A stretch of 64,000 nucleotides of DNA from NCBI GenBank assembly GCA_914767885.1, contig CAJZBQ010000054.1:434001-498000 (forward strand), read 5' to 3'. The notes beneath the pieces are model-generated. The model was not told where the DNA came from, made no database searches, and saw only the letters and a list, made by a program, of their open reading frames with translations. Every line of letters begins with the position of its first letter. Position 1 is the first letter of the stretch. The DNA is from Blepharisma stoltei (lineage: Eukaryota; Ciliophora; Heterotrichea; Heterotrichida; Blepharismidae). The translations under genes were made by a program, and so were the position numbers. This document shows positions 9,701-21,200 of the stretch, piece by piece.

Positions 9701-11050
9701 TTATGTAAGTCTAATCGAGTCTTTATGCTCAATTTTATTAGGATTCCTTGCTATTGAAAGACACCAAATAGACTCAGAAGTCGTTGAGAACCTTGTTCTG
9801 TCACTACGAAACATGATAAAATCCAAAATCCAAAACTATGTTGCAATTGCGGCAAAAATTCTGGGTGAAGGAATAGCGATTTGGAAAATTAATCTAACAA
9901 AAAATCAGATTATAGACTTATGTAGAGAGCTGCTAATACATAGCGAAAAAGATACAGAACTTAAAGGGACATTTTATAAAGCTTTGTTTAAAATTGTAGC
10001 TTGTGATGTAAACTTTTTCTTGGAGTTTTTATCAAAAGAAATAGACAATTTCACATTTATGAAGACATTTCCTGAGACTTGTCTAACAATTCTTAATATG
10101 TTTATAACCAAAAAATATGAAGAGGCTGCTGTGTTTTTGCCAGGAATAATTGAGGTTATTATGAGAACACTTGATCCACATAGTCCTATTATCAGGAAAA
10201 ATTGCTTACTCCCCCCCCCCCCCCTCCGTGAGCGAACAAAAAAATTTTGTTCGCTCACGGAGGGGGGTTAATTTTTTTTTTTAAAAAAAAAATTTATATA
10301 TATAAATTTTTATAAAAAATATTTTTTTCGAAATTTAAAAAAATCCTAATTTGCAAAAATTGGGAAGCAAATATTAATTTAATTTGCAAAATTTATGTTT
10401 TAAAACGCAATTTGTTTAAAAATTAAACAGAATTAGCTCTAGATTTCATTATACTAATTATCACTTATATATCAAAATTTTTTTCCATTAAAATTTTTTT
10501 CTATTAAAAAAATTTTTGTTCACTCACGGAGGGTGGGTTTTTGGTCAAAAAATGGCGATTTTTCTAATGGTTTTGTTCGCTCACGGAGGGGGGGGGGGAG
10601 TTAGAAAAGGCTGGAGAAGCATTAAAAAATCTTGTTAAAAAGCTTCCAATGGTAGGTTTTTCTCAGTTGACCCAAAGACTTGCAATAGGAACATTAGATA
10701 AATTGATAGTGGTTTATGACTTAAAAACTGCAAACCAATGGAAAGTTTTAGAAGGCCATGAAGGCCCGGTCTCTGCAGTTGAATTTGATAAAACAGGCAA
10801 GCTTTTAGCTTCTTATAGCTCAAAAGATGGATCAGTCAGAATATGGAAAATGGAAAAAGGCTTTTTCCAAGAACTAATGAGTGGGTCTAATTCTAAGCCG
10901 TGGCTTGTGCATAATATTGAAAAAGTTCAGTCAAAAGGGTCTAGTTATAAAGAGTATTTAGATATCCTCAATTTAGAATGGGCAGAAGACAACAAGTCGA
11001 TTACAATTACAAGAGAAGATTGCAACACTGTTGTGTATAAAATTAAATAG
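6740..11050 (+). CDS. WDR7: WDR7 / rabconnectin-3beta-like WD40 protein
   Basis: ATG at 6740 (MSSSTLIPFIFWNKNAQDII) starts a long frame with many TGA=Trp codons and TAG stop at 11048-11050. N-terminal WD repeats (ITCLAAREGFICTGSDTGEI), a long alpha-helical middle (LEKCKAH-type and SLLTCWFEKCKAH) and C-terminal WD repeats (LEGHEGPVSAVEFDKTGKLL) follow the WDR7 order. Three IESs interrupt it: about 66 bp at 7099, 229 bp at 7763 and 395 bp at 10209. All three removals restore the frame. About 1,200 residues after editing. WDR7 partners DmX-like proteins to regulate V-ATPase assembly on endolysosomes; the same role here is inference from homology. Confidence 0.75.
7099..7164. mobile_element. Short IES (about 66 bp) in the WDR7-like gene
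   Basis: The frame before (KMIPKQTIL) and after (KIDKIVGIQKR) is open, but a stop-rich A/T stretch separates them. TA at 7099-7100 and 7165-7166 are in the same codon phase, giving TILKIDK after excision. A 48-bp alternative (TA at 7105 and 7153) also keeps frame, so the exact boundary is uncertain. Confidence 0.6.
7763..7991. mobile_element. Foldback IES (229 bp) with tRNA T-arm-like core, copy 1
   Basis: Nearly the whole segment is one inverted repeat. Each end carries its own 13-bp hairpin (CCTGGGGATAGCG ... CGCTATCCCCAGG). The inner arms contain GGATCCGATCCCGG, resembling a tRNA T-arm. Excision between TA repeats (7763-7764, 7992-7993) restores VVKYKTGT in frame. It is related to 55919-56141. 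Confidence 0.85.
10209..10603 (+). mobile_element. MITE-1 copy in the WDR7-like gene (395 bp)
   Basis: Flanked by TTA (10206-10208, 10601-10603). C-run then CTCCGTGAGCGAACAAAA forms the left end; the inverted copy closes the right end. A second inward copy makes a perfect terminal hairpin at the left. Excision gives tgc-tta-gaa (KNCLEKAGEA), continuous with the downstream helical and WD40 region. Confidence 0.92.
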
Positions 11051-11628
11051 TTTGGAATATTTAAATAATAAATATTTTATATCGAAATTATAAGGCAATT
11101 TCCGTTAAAGTTATGGTTTCATTTTTAAAATTCTTGGCGAATAAAACTATGAAAACACTAGCACAAATTTATTGATTTAAATTATAATAAAATTATGAAT
11201 GGTCTTAAATACAGAGCTTCCAATTACAAAATCTGATCTAGTCATATAGAAGTCTGATACTGACTTAATTATTTACTCCCCGCATCTGTGAGCAAACAAA
11301 AATTATTAAAATAATCCCTATTTTTTACCCAAGAACCTCCTTGAGCAATCAAAAAATTGTGATATATAAATGATAGTTTGTATAATGAAATCTCTAGTAA
11401 TTCTATTTAATTCCGAGCAAATTGCAATTTAAACATAAATTACAAATTCAATAAATATTTCCTTGTGAATTGAATATTTCGAAAAAAATTACTCTATATT
11501 TATATATAAATAAATAATTTAAATAAAAAGTAACCTCTTAGGCGAACATATGTTTTTTGCTCTCTCACGGAATGGGGAGTTAACACATGGATAAATGGTT
11601 TTTATAAAAAAATAAAAACCTATTAAGT
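11051..11628. other. Intergenic region with a decayed MITE-1
   Basis: AT-rich spacer between the WDR7-like gene and a small MGC-starting gene. It holds the degenerate MITE at 11276-11582 and nothing else recognisable. Confidence 0.6.
11276..11582 (+). mobile_element. Decayed MITE-1 copy (307 bp)
   Basis: TTA flanks (11273-11275, 11580-11582). Left CTCCCCGCATCTGTGAGCAA and right TCTCTCACGGAATGGGGAG are mutated MITE-1 termini, and the A/T interior matches the intact copies. It is older than the intragenic copies judging by its divergence. Confidence 0.8.
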
Positions 11629-11817
11629 ATGGGCTGTTCAGTTCCAAATAAAGCAGATTCAATCAGCAATGATGTGATCATAATCACATTGCACAGAGGA
11701 AAGAACGCAAATAAAATTGATTTAAAATATCAAAAATTTGAGGACATAGCAATCAAACGAAGAAGCAATTTTGTTATAAAAGTTACCCTAGATGAGAGTA
11801 TTTCGACTACAAAATAA
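11629..11817 (+). CDS. Small protein with N-terminal MGC (possible lipidated protein)
   Basis: ATG at 11629 gives a 62-residue ORF MGCSVPNKADSISN... ending TAA. The Gly2-Cys3 start is a typical N-myristoylation/palmitoylation context, seen also in the MGDC gene at 45.5-46.3 kb. The frame could instead be the first exon of a longer gene interrupted downstream; no continuation was found. No family recognised. Confidence 0.4.
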   Translation: MGCSVPNKADSISNDVIIITLHRGKNANKIDLKYQKFEDIAIKRRSNFVIKVTLDESISTTK

Positions 11818-12790
11818 TTTGAACTTTGAATTGTATTTTGAAAATAGCATCTAAAGTGCTGTTTTTCTCTTACATACCACACATTTATATAAATTAAATA
11901 ATTTAAAAAGTAAGTAGGCAGCATTGCAGCATCAAAATGGATGCTAAATTTACTGAATAAAGTTAGTAATGAATATCTTTATATCTATAATTTAAAAATC
12001 TAGCTGAGGAGGACACTTGGTCAAGCACAGGTAGCAACCCTACACCCCACCCACCCCCCCCTTTTTTAATGGTACCCCCACCCCCCCTAAAAAATGGCAC
12101 CCCCACCCCCCCTTTCACAGATGGCACCCCCACCCCCATCCCCCTTAATATAGCATAAAATATATGAAAAATGCCAATTTAGAGCAGACGTAATAAATAA
12201 ATTATTATTTTGAATATTCAAAATTACTGATTTATACAATATCCACATAGCGTAGCACAATCGATTAAGGAGTAGATGGAATGGGGTGAGAATTTCCTAT
12301 AACTATTAAGCTCACCAAATCTGAAAAAATTTGTTAGCAAGTTAATAATGATCTTTGGTATTAATTAGCAATATATCCTGCATATATTTATGAACTTTGT
12401 GGAACAATGGCTAAAAGTCGAATTAGAGATCCAAAAGTAAAACTGACAATAGCAAATGCTATTTTTATTACCACTATGAATCCTGTTGCCAATTCAGTCC
12501 TGCAATCTTTGTACAATGGTAATCAGATTAGCTTTAATTTATGAATCCATAAATTTAATGCAAGTTATTCTATTGTGCTTGGCTAATTTAATAATTAATG
12601 CCATTATCTATATCTTTGGCATTATATTTATAAATATAAAAAAACAAATTTAATATATCTTCGGTTCGTGGAGCCCGAGTAAGCATTGAATAAGGGAGGT
12701 TTAAGGGATTAAATACAGGAGAACTAATTAAATATGTTAGAGAGTATTTATCCGAATAAACAACGCTGAAACTGAAAAATTGATTTTAAT

Positions 12791-13169
12791 AGTAAATTTT
12801 TAAAAAATTGGGCGTAAAAAAATCAAGTAAACGATATTGATCACTAGATTAACTCAGAAGAAGTTACTCTAAATAAATTGCTTGAGTAGTCCAAAACTAA
12901 AATTTTCAGGTAGGAAGTAAACCGAATTATCAACGAAGGCCAGGAAAATTCATGCTAGATAGGGAAGTGACGCTATCTAAACACTAATACGCGACATTTT
13001 AATTAATTAGGGTTGAAACTTAATCGAATTTTTAAATTTTCTCACTATTTTTTTTAAAATTTTAAAATCCATAAATGACTTTGAAATACTAAACTTAGAG
13101 ACTAAATATTCGATAATTAAATTCATTATAATACTTCTAATTAAATACAAAGTTTAGGAGAATTCAGTG
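12791..13169 (+). repeat. Left arm of long inverted repeat
   Basis: About 379 bp, pairs with 14013-14389 at very high identity (few substitutions and single-base indels by eye). The separating loop is about 840 bp. Confidence 0.9.
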
Positions 13170-14012
13170 TACTTTCTTGCACTATCTGCATCAATAAAAA
13201 ATTCTAAAATCCCTATTTTAATTCGATAGAGGAGAGCTTACTTAACCTTATTTTTAAAGAACTTTAGCGAACAATTGAAAAAGATACCCAAAGTCAGATA
13301 TTGGAGAGGTGACCTAAAATAATTTTTTACATTAAAACAAATATACATATTTTAAAGAGTTTACTGTATAGCGCTTTATAAAAAGATTTAACTAATTGCT
13401 TAACTAGCAATTATCGACTTGAAATGCTTTAATAATAGCATTTGTGTGCTAAGGGCTGTCGTAACTCAATAAGAACTTAAAATAAATGACATAATCGTCT
13501 AGTTCGTGTGCTTCTTTCATATTGACTCATTTCTAAAAGTCTTATATCTAATTATAATGGATATAAACATTCCTCACCAATCAATTGGAATGTGGATATT
13601 TATTGTAATAGGTATAAGTCTTTTCATTTTTGATCATAAGTTTTTATGTTATTGGTCGTCTCTCTTCCAGATCCAAATGTCCTGTTGTGAAAGACCTGCT
13701 TATGCCTAAACCCATCTATACTTACACCTATTTATAATGAATAGAAATTTGGTAATAGCTAGTCATTTTCCTATTCACATATAAAATAGAAAAAAACAAT
13801 AGTCAATATTAAAGATTCTATTCATTATAAATATGCATAATTGATTGTAAGCACACTGCAATAGCATGGAAGTTACCATATAGTTAATGCCTCTTCATTC
13901 CGAATAATGGCATTTATAAAGGCGCAAAAAAATTGTAATATATATTGATAAATAAAGCGCGTAACAAGCTTTAGCTTATTTGTTCTATTTTAGTTAAATG
14001 CCTAATTGCTAA

Positions 14013-14389
14013 CACTGAATTCTCCTAAACTTTGTATTTAATTAGAAGTATTATAATGAATTTAATTATCGAATATTTAGTCTCTAAGTTCAGTATTTCA
14101 AAGTCATTTATGGATTTTAAAATTTTAAAAAAATAGTGAGAAAAATTTAAAAATTCGATTAAGTTTCAACCTAATTAATTAAAATGTCGCGTATTAGTGT
14201 TTAGATAGCGTCACTTCCCTATCTAGCATGAATTTTCCTGGCCTTCGTTGATAATTCGGTTTACTTCCTACCTGAAAATTTTAGTTTTGGACTACTCAAG
14301 CAATTTATTTAGAGTAACTTCTTCTGAGTTAATCTAGTGATCAATATCGTTTACTTGATTTTTTTACGCCAAATTTTTAAAAATTTACT
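14013..14389 (-). repeat. Right arm of long inverted repeat
   Basis: Inverted partner of 12791-13169. Confidence 0.9.
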
Positions 14390-14874
14390 TCTGTGAAAGG
14401 GGGGGTGGGGGTTCCCTTATTGGAGGGGGGGGGTGGGGCTGTCTGGTTGCGACCTATGCTTGACCAGACACTTAAAATTAGGTAAAAGTAGCTATCAAAT
14501 TGTTCTAGAAGAAGCTTAAAACGACTTATAAAGATATAATAAAGTCATATATTAATGATTTTTCATTTTGAATTATATCTCATTTTCATAGAAAAAAGTC
14601 CACATTTTAAGATTTTTAGACTCTTTCGCACCTTCTATCTTATTCATTTCTCATATCTCCTCTAACATCTTCAGAATTTACGATCTTATTAAGCTCCATA
14701 CCAAAAAATTGTTTTATCCAAATTCTCATTATTTCCCCTTATCTTCGTTCTATCTTTGATCAAATTAGCTTTCAAATTCCCCAAATAATTGCCACCAAAC
14801 CTACTTCCAAATTTCCCTTTATAATTGTTCCAACTCCATAATGAAAATCATATGCCTTAAATAAAGATTGAGAA

Positions 14875-15156
14875 ATGGGTGCAGCAGCTGGTTACTACTT
14901 TCTGTTTATCTCAGTAATCGGAGTATTTTACATGTTCGGCATGGGGTATTTTTTAAGCAAAGATTATGAATATATCCCTGTTGAAGACAAGGTCGAAAAT
15001 GCACATGTCTGTTATTGGGCAGGGACTATCTATTTAATTGGAGCGATATCTTGTATAATTTACATAAAGAAATTCGCATCTAGAGACACTAGCTTTGATT
15101 ATCAAACTGATTTGCAAGGGAGAAGTCGTGGGAAAATCGGTCCTTATATGCGCTAA
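14875..15156 (+). CDS. Small two-TM membrane protein, RNase-K/V-ATPase accessory-like
   Basis: ATG 14875, TAA stop, 93 residues. Two hydrophobic helices (YYFLFISVIGVFYMFGMGYF and CYWAGTIYLIGAISCIIYI) are separated by an acidic loop (DYEYIPVEDKVENA), followed by a basic tail. Size and topology match the ribonuclease-kappa (V-ATPase subunit f) family, but no diagnostic residue settles it. It faces the end of the dynein gene tail to tail, about 50 bp apart. Confidence 0.55.
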   Translation: MGAAAGYYFLFISVIGVFYMFGMGYFLSKDYEYIPVEDKVENAHVCYWAGTIYLIGAISCIIYIKKFASRDTSFDYQTDLQGRSRGKIGPYMR

Positions 15157-15206
15157 CTTAAATAAGCATAGGGTTTGACTGGTTTCAATTTTAAAAATTT
15201 TAATAA

Positions 15207-18200
15207 TTAATAATCTAGCTGAGTAAGCAACGCTGTGCCTCTTTTAATCCAATGAGAAGGCTTGTGAGAGTTGTGTAGCGCTAAGTTAATTGAAAGCACA
15301 AAGTTTGTGGAGTGGCCTGTTGTAGAAAGAGTTCCTTGTCGTTTAGAAGTCTTATAAACTGGGCATTCATAGACATGCTTTTTGGGAAGATCTGAAATCT
15401 TGGTAGGCTTAAGGTGAATCACTGGCATAGGGTAATAAAGAATTTTGGGAAGAGGCTCTGCCACACATTTCAGCTCATCATCCCATCGGGCTCCATCTAG
15501 GAAGAGACCTGAAACGTAGCATCCGTCTGCTGGAGGGCTTGAAATAACGTCTTGCGTTTGGGCTTCTGGCAGCACTTCAAAATCAAAGCAAAGTGTATCT
15601 ATAGGGATTTGGTATTTTCTGGAATAATTTTGCATAGTTCCTGTCAGGAAAGATTGGGTGAAGTAAAAGCCAGAAATCCAAAAGACAACTGGAGGGCCGT
15701 TATCAAGCCAATCTTGCATAAACTTTAGACGAGTGATAAAGTCATCAATCCACTGAGCCAGTGGCTTTAGAGAAGGATAAGCTACATTCATCCACATTTC
15801 AGGAACTTTGTTATCAAACAGTGCATTTCCTACCTTTTCTAAGTCGGCTGACATGGTGACAAGCCCTTCAACTGCATTTTTTAGCTGCACTGTAGATGTT
15901 CTGACCACATTAAGCAGCCTATTAAATCTGATTAACTCTTGTATTAAGACTGTGTTCATTGATTCATTATACATCATAGGATACCTCTTCATGCATTCGT
16001 CAATGTCAAATGGATTTGGCATCCTATTAAATATACTGACTGCTATCTCTGTCATCATTTGTTCAGGCGTTTTGTCAGCTCCAGCCAGTGTACGAGGCAA
16101 TAAAGATAAACAAGCAGACAGTAAAGAGCTGGTTTCATTGATGGATTTTGTAATTGAAGCATTATCATGAAGCCCAAAGACTTGAGTTTGGTCATAATGT
16201 GGCACGTTTTCTTCTATATAATTCAAGTAGCTATCAACATTTCCTTCAGGGGGAATTTGGTAGACATCGCATTCATTGATGCAATACTTGTCTTTGAGAA
16301 TATTTTCTGTATAGAAGTCTTCAAGGATAGTATTTATAGTCCTTCTATCCCAAACATCAGTAACTCTTCCACCATAGTTTGCTTCTGCGACCATGTATTT
16401 TAAGGCGTCCCATGGAATTAATTCGTATTCATTTAAGAACATCCTCAGTTGATAAAACGAAATTGATAGATCACTCATTGAAAACTCGTAAGGGATATTC
16501 CAACCTAGAGCTCCATATTTTCGTCGTTCTTGGATTAAGGCATGGAAAAAGCTCAGACCATATACCATTCTTTTGAATTCTCTAGGCTTTGCATTGTCTT
16601 CGAAAGCAGCAAGGTCATAGGAGCGGAAAGACCTTATTAAATTTTTCCTGAGCCCTTTAGGAGGTTCGTTCGTTAGCTTTATAGAATTTTGTAGGATGGA
16701 CACAGGGAAGAAATCAGAAGGCATCGAAGTCAGCCATAGTCTGAAATTATCGTCAGTCCTCTCAGGAACAATTTCATCAACTCTTTTTTCAAGAGTTGGC
16801 ATAAACTTAGCTGCAAGGTGACAGTTTTGCAAAATTACCCAGCCTCCAGTCGAAATTGCGCGATCAAGTGCAGCTTCAGCTTTTGGACCTTGGCCATCAC
16901 CAAGAGATAGAGGCTCCATCTTCCCTCTCAGTCCTAACTTTATTGCCAATTTTTCTATTTCACTAATAGGATCAACACCAGGACTTAGAATAAATATAAT
17001 TGGTACATCTGGTTTTGAGTCTTTAAATGATAGTTCAAGATTAAACGGAGGTGGAGAAATAAACTCAGACCCAAGCTCTTGGGTGATGAGCTGCTCAATT
17101 GCTTGAATTCCTTTATCAGGTCTTAAAATCCTTAGCACAATAATTTGTTGGTATTGTGCAAGCTTCTCTTTCCATCCACCTGGCCACACGCTTTCTAAAG
17201 GATCTGCGGACTCCCATACAGCTTTCCACTCGTCTACTTTTAATTCAAATTCTCTATCAAAGTTCTTAAAAGCTTCAAATTCGCTTAATTCCAAAATTGC
17301 AGCCCAATCTTTGTTTTCTAGCCACATTCTTTCTCCTTCTTGAGTAGGGTTAGGCCTATTGACTATAGTTTTGGTACCTCCAGTCATTAAAAACCTCAAT
17401 TCTTGTTGATTGATTCTTTCTTCACCTGTCATTACTTTTAAGCAGACTAAGAAAGAAAATAGCAATTTATCTTTCTCAAAGAGGGATCTGCAGACATTTT
17501 GATAGAGAAGGAGTGTAAAAGTACTGATAAGGTTTTTTACACGTTCTTGGACTATTGAATTTTTTTCTGCTTCAGAAATGGCTAGGGAATAAATTCTTTC
17601 GTACCACTCAAGGGAATATTGGTACATAGGTTCAATTACGCAGAGATCAGCAATGCAGAAGAATAGCTGAGAAACTCTTGTGGCAATAGATTTGTAGTTC
17701 TTACGGGTATCATTGATATGCTTTTGGATGTTTTCCATTTTTTCAAGCTGCTCAGAGGCATCTTTTGAAGATTGTTTAGATTTCTGTAGAGTTTCAATAA
17801 GAGTTTCGTCTTCTAATATATCCCCTTCAGAGTTGGACACCAGATTTAAAATGTTGTCTTCTATAGCTTTCAGTTCTTTTCTGATTCTTGCGTTTTCTTG
17901 AATTGACTTTTGTCTACTTGCTTCTATATGAGGAGCTTCTGCATTGACTGTGAGCGACAACATTTGGTCCAGTAGCCCTTCCTCTGTAGTCATAAAGTTC
18001 ATTAGAGCTACTCTTACGCAGATTTCTGGAGCATAATGAGGTCTCGGAAGCTTTGTTGTCATAAACAGCCTAAAGTCTCTTGACATTTCAGCAGTTTTGT
18101 CTCCAATTTTGACCACCCCTTCACTTCCTTTTTTGGCAGATAGAACATTATCGAGCTCAGGGTTGATTGATTCTCCCATGTTTTCAATGAGAACTGATTT

Positions 18201-21200
18201 ACCATAGTTAATTGCATTGACGAGTGTATTGGTAAGATTATCGCTGTTTAGCCTTGTAACGTCAAGTCTTTCACCTTCCATCTTCTTGATCCATGCATTA
18301 GCTTGCACTTGAGGATCAATCATCAGAGGCCACCTTGAGGAGTTTTCCATAATAATTGCATTATCTATAGAGAAGCTATCATTAGGTAGGTGGGCCAATG
18401 TCCAGTCTCTGATTTTTACTTGGTCTCCCATTACATCCTTCAATGAAAATTCAGCTGAGCTTGGGATGTCTTTTTCTTTGAGCTGCTTTATCCAATGCTC
18501 AATGCAGCTTGACCTATAAGTTCCTGTGAAAACTCCTAAATAAGCTATAATCCCAGAACTTATCATCAAGTCTCCTACCACATTTTTATAGTTCTCTTTC
18601 AGAATTTGGGCTTCTTTACCCCATCTAACTTTTTCATCTTTAAGGCCATCAATAAGTTTTTGAGCTCTTTCTAGCTTGATTCTGCACATGTCGACTTCAT
18701 GCTGAAGTCTGAGCTCTTCATCAACAGCTTTTTGATAATCAGCTTCTAGTTTTTGGACTCTTTCTTGGATGCTTCGCAAAGCTTCCATTTTCACGCGTAG
18801 CTCATCTTCAGCAGCCTTGAGTCTGGCCTCTGCTTCAGCAAGTGCAGCTTGTCGGGGTCTGATTTCTTTCATCACTTTATCGTACTTAAACATAGCTCTA
18901 ACCCACATGCTAAGCCCATATGCAGCTAATGAAGCTCTTTTGATTTTGTCTTGCTGGAACTCTGGATTAACTATGATTTTTTCAATTGTGGCAACAATGA
19001 CAGGATCCATGTGATCTTTATCGTAATTTTGTAAATCATCCATAAGTCTTGGCCTGTTTAGGAGGTTCTTCTTACTCCCCCCCCCCCCTCCGTGAGCGAA
19101 CAAAAAAATTTTGTTCGCTCACGGAGGGGGGGTTATTTTTTTTTTTTAAAAAAAAATTATATATATAAATTTTATAAAAAATATTTTTTTCGAAATTTAA
19201 AAAAATCCTAATTTGCAAAAATTGGGAAGCAAAATATTAATTTAATTTGCAAAATTTATGTTTTAAAACGCAATTTGTTTAAAATTAAACAGAATTAGCT
19301 CTAGATTTCATTATACTAATTATCACTTATATATCAAAATTTTTTTCCATTAAAATTTTTTCTATTAAAAAAATTTTTGTTCACTCACGGAGGTGTGGGT
19401 TTTTGGTCAAAAAATGGCGATTTTTCTAATGGTTTTGTTCGCTCACGGAGGGGGGGGGGGGGGGGGAGTTAGCAGTTTCCCAATAATCTGGCTCTTTTCC
19501 AAATCCGTTAGCTTTTGGAACCATAATTGGCTCAATAGCCATCAATTTGCAAACAGCTTCCATAGTGAATCTCACACCAGGTGGCGGACTTGCCATATGC
19601 TTGACTTCATCAATTTGACTTTTATCAAGTGACTTCAATGCTTTTTGTGCCTGTTCATAAGCGGGCATAGCTTCTTCAAGCTTCTCTTCACATTCCTTTT
19701 TGATTCCTTGCGCAATCTCTCTTTCCTCTTTACATCTAGCTTCATCTACTTCACAATTCTGCTGGATTTCCAGTGCTTCTTTTTGCTGAACAGTCAGAAC
19801 TTTCATCATTTCTTTTGTTTCGGCCTGTGCTACCACTAATTTCGGCTGCAGTTCTTCCAAATCTTTTTGCATGACAGACACCTTAGACGCTGTATCCAGT
19901 AACTTTTCCAGCCCATTTTCATATCTTTGTCCAAGTCTTTTGACTTCTACTCTTTTAGTGTTCAATAAATTCTTAAAAGTATATATAAGCTCTAAATAAG
20001 AGGTAGGCGTAATATAGTAATGCCTACCAAGTTCCGCTTTATATCGAGCTGTTAAATTAGTGACTCTTTCTTGCATATCTACACAGATCTCTACAAGCCC
20101 TTTTTTCACTTGATTATCGACGTCTACATCTTTTAAGAAATTCTGGGCGACAGATCTCAATGCATCTTCAGGCCAAGGCAAAAACCAATCAATAGTGGTA
20201 CAGTTTACCAGAGATGGGAACATTCTGATTCTCGTCCTAAAAGACTCTCCGATTGGCGACAAGCAAAATACAAGATGGAGGTTAGACCTTACTCTTTCAA
20301 TGAAATACGCATGAATTGCTTCTGCTGAGCCTCCTTTCTTGTTTTGGTTAGCTTCTTCTTGTAAAGTGTCAATGACATTTTGTCTGTCCTCAGATTCCAA
20401 TAAGTTAGGAACTTCACCATTATTAAGCAAATTATTGATGTCTTCTAAGAAACCTTCATTTGAAATTTGTGTGTCGCTGAATAAGAAAACAGTTGGGTGA
20501 TTTTCCAGGCCAGTCTTAAAGAAAAGTGCCTTGAGTCTGTCTCTTCATTCAGTCATTCCAAAGTTCTTGCTTACTTCAACCTCAAAAATAGAATACTCAG
20601 CTATTGACGTAGCCAGCATTGTTAGACTTTTTCTCCCACTTCCTCCAACACCTAATAATAATGCATTCCCGAGCGGTAGTTGAATTATTCTTACTATTTT
20701 TACAACATGCTCAATAGCAGCCATAAAGAGCACTAAGTTCATTTTTGCTGGAGAAATCTGGTTGTAATATTCTAAAAATTCATGCATTTTTTCTTGCAGC
20801 AAAGTCTGATCTTTAAGCTCACAGTATAAGTCAGGAATTTTAGCTTTGCCTTCTTCACGGGAGATCATAGGAATAAATGACCCAAAAAGTAGGGGTGTAA
20901 CTGTTACAACATCCTCCCAGCTTCTTCTGAAGTACTTTTTCATTGATTCTTTGAGAAGATCATTGAAATATTCTCTGTCCTTATTGTTTATTAAACGATC
21001 TTGGAACACTCTTTGACACTCATGAGCCCACAGTCTTATCAAGTCAGCTTCTTCTTTTATTGCTAAAGCAGTCGCATTTGAAATTCCTTGAAATACTTTA
21101 GAAACGTCTCTTAAGTTGTATATATAATGCATTTTTGCAGGAGTTGGCAATAACTCTTTGCTTATCCTCTGGAAAACTTGTATTGTAGCATGAACCAAAT

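Larger units (their letters stand above)
12019..14466. mobile_element. Long inverted-repeat (foldback) transposon, non-autonomous
   Basis: The terminal repeat GGTCAAGCACAGGTAGCAACC (left, first 20 bases compared) pairs with its inverted, slightly diverged copy at the right end. A 7-bp direct repeat GACACTT (12012-12018, 14467-14473) looks like a target duplication. Subterminal C-rich minisatellite (GGCACCCCCACCCCCC units, 12050-12140) is matched by a G-rich block at 14399-14440. Inner arms 12791-13169 and 14013-14389 are near-perfect inverted repeats. The only sizeable ORF (13506-13709) resembles no transposase. A related terminus occurs at 28604-28641. Confidence 0.8.
11818..14874. other. 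Long gene-free region dominated by a foldback transposon
   Basis: Contains the 2.45-kb element at 12019-14466. The rest (11818-12011 and 14474-14874) is AT-rich with no coding signal seen; the last 400 bp is the presumed promoter side of the two-TM gene. Confidence 0.6.

Noticed and set aside
10209-10603. CRISPR-like or tandem array from repeated GTTCGCTCACGG motifs
   Set aside because: The repeats are inverted terminal hairpins of a MITE with no spacers; the organism is a eukaryote.
13506-13709. 67-codon hydrophobic ORF between the long inverted repeats
   Set aside because: Starts and ends inside AT-rich spacer, has no transposase motif (no DDE pattern or zinc site), and chance ORFs of this size are common here.
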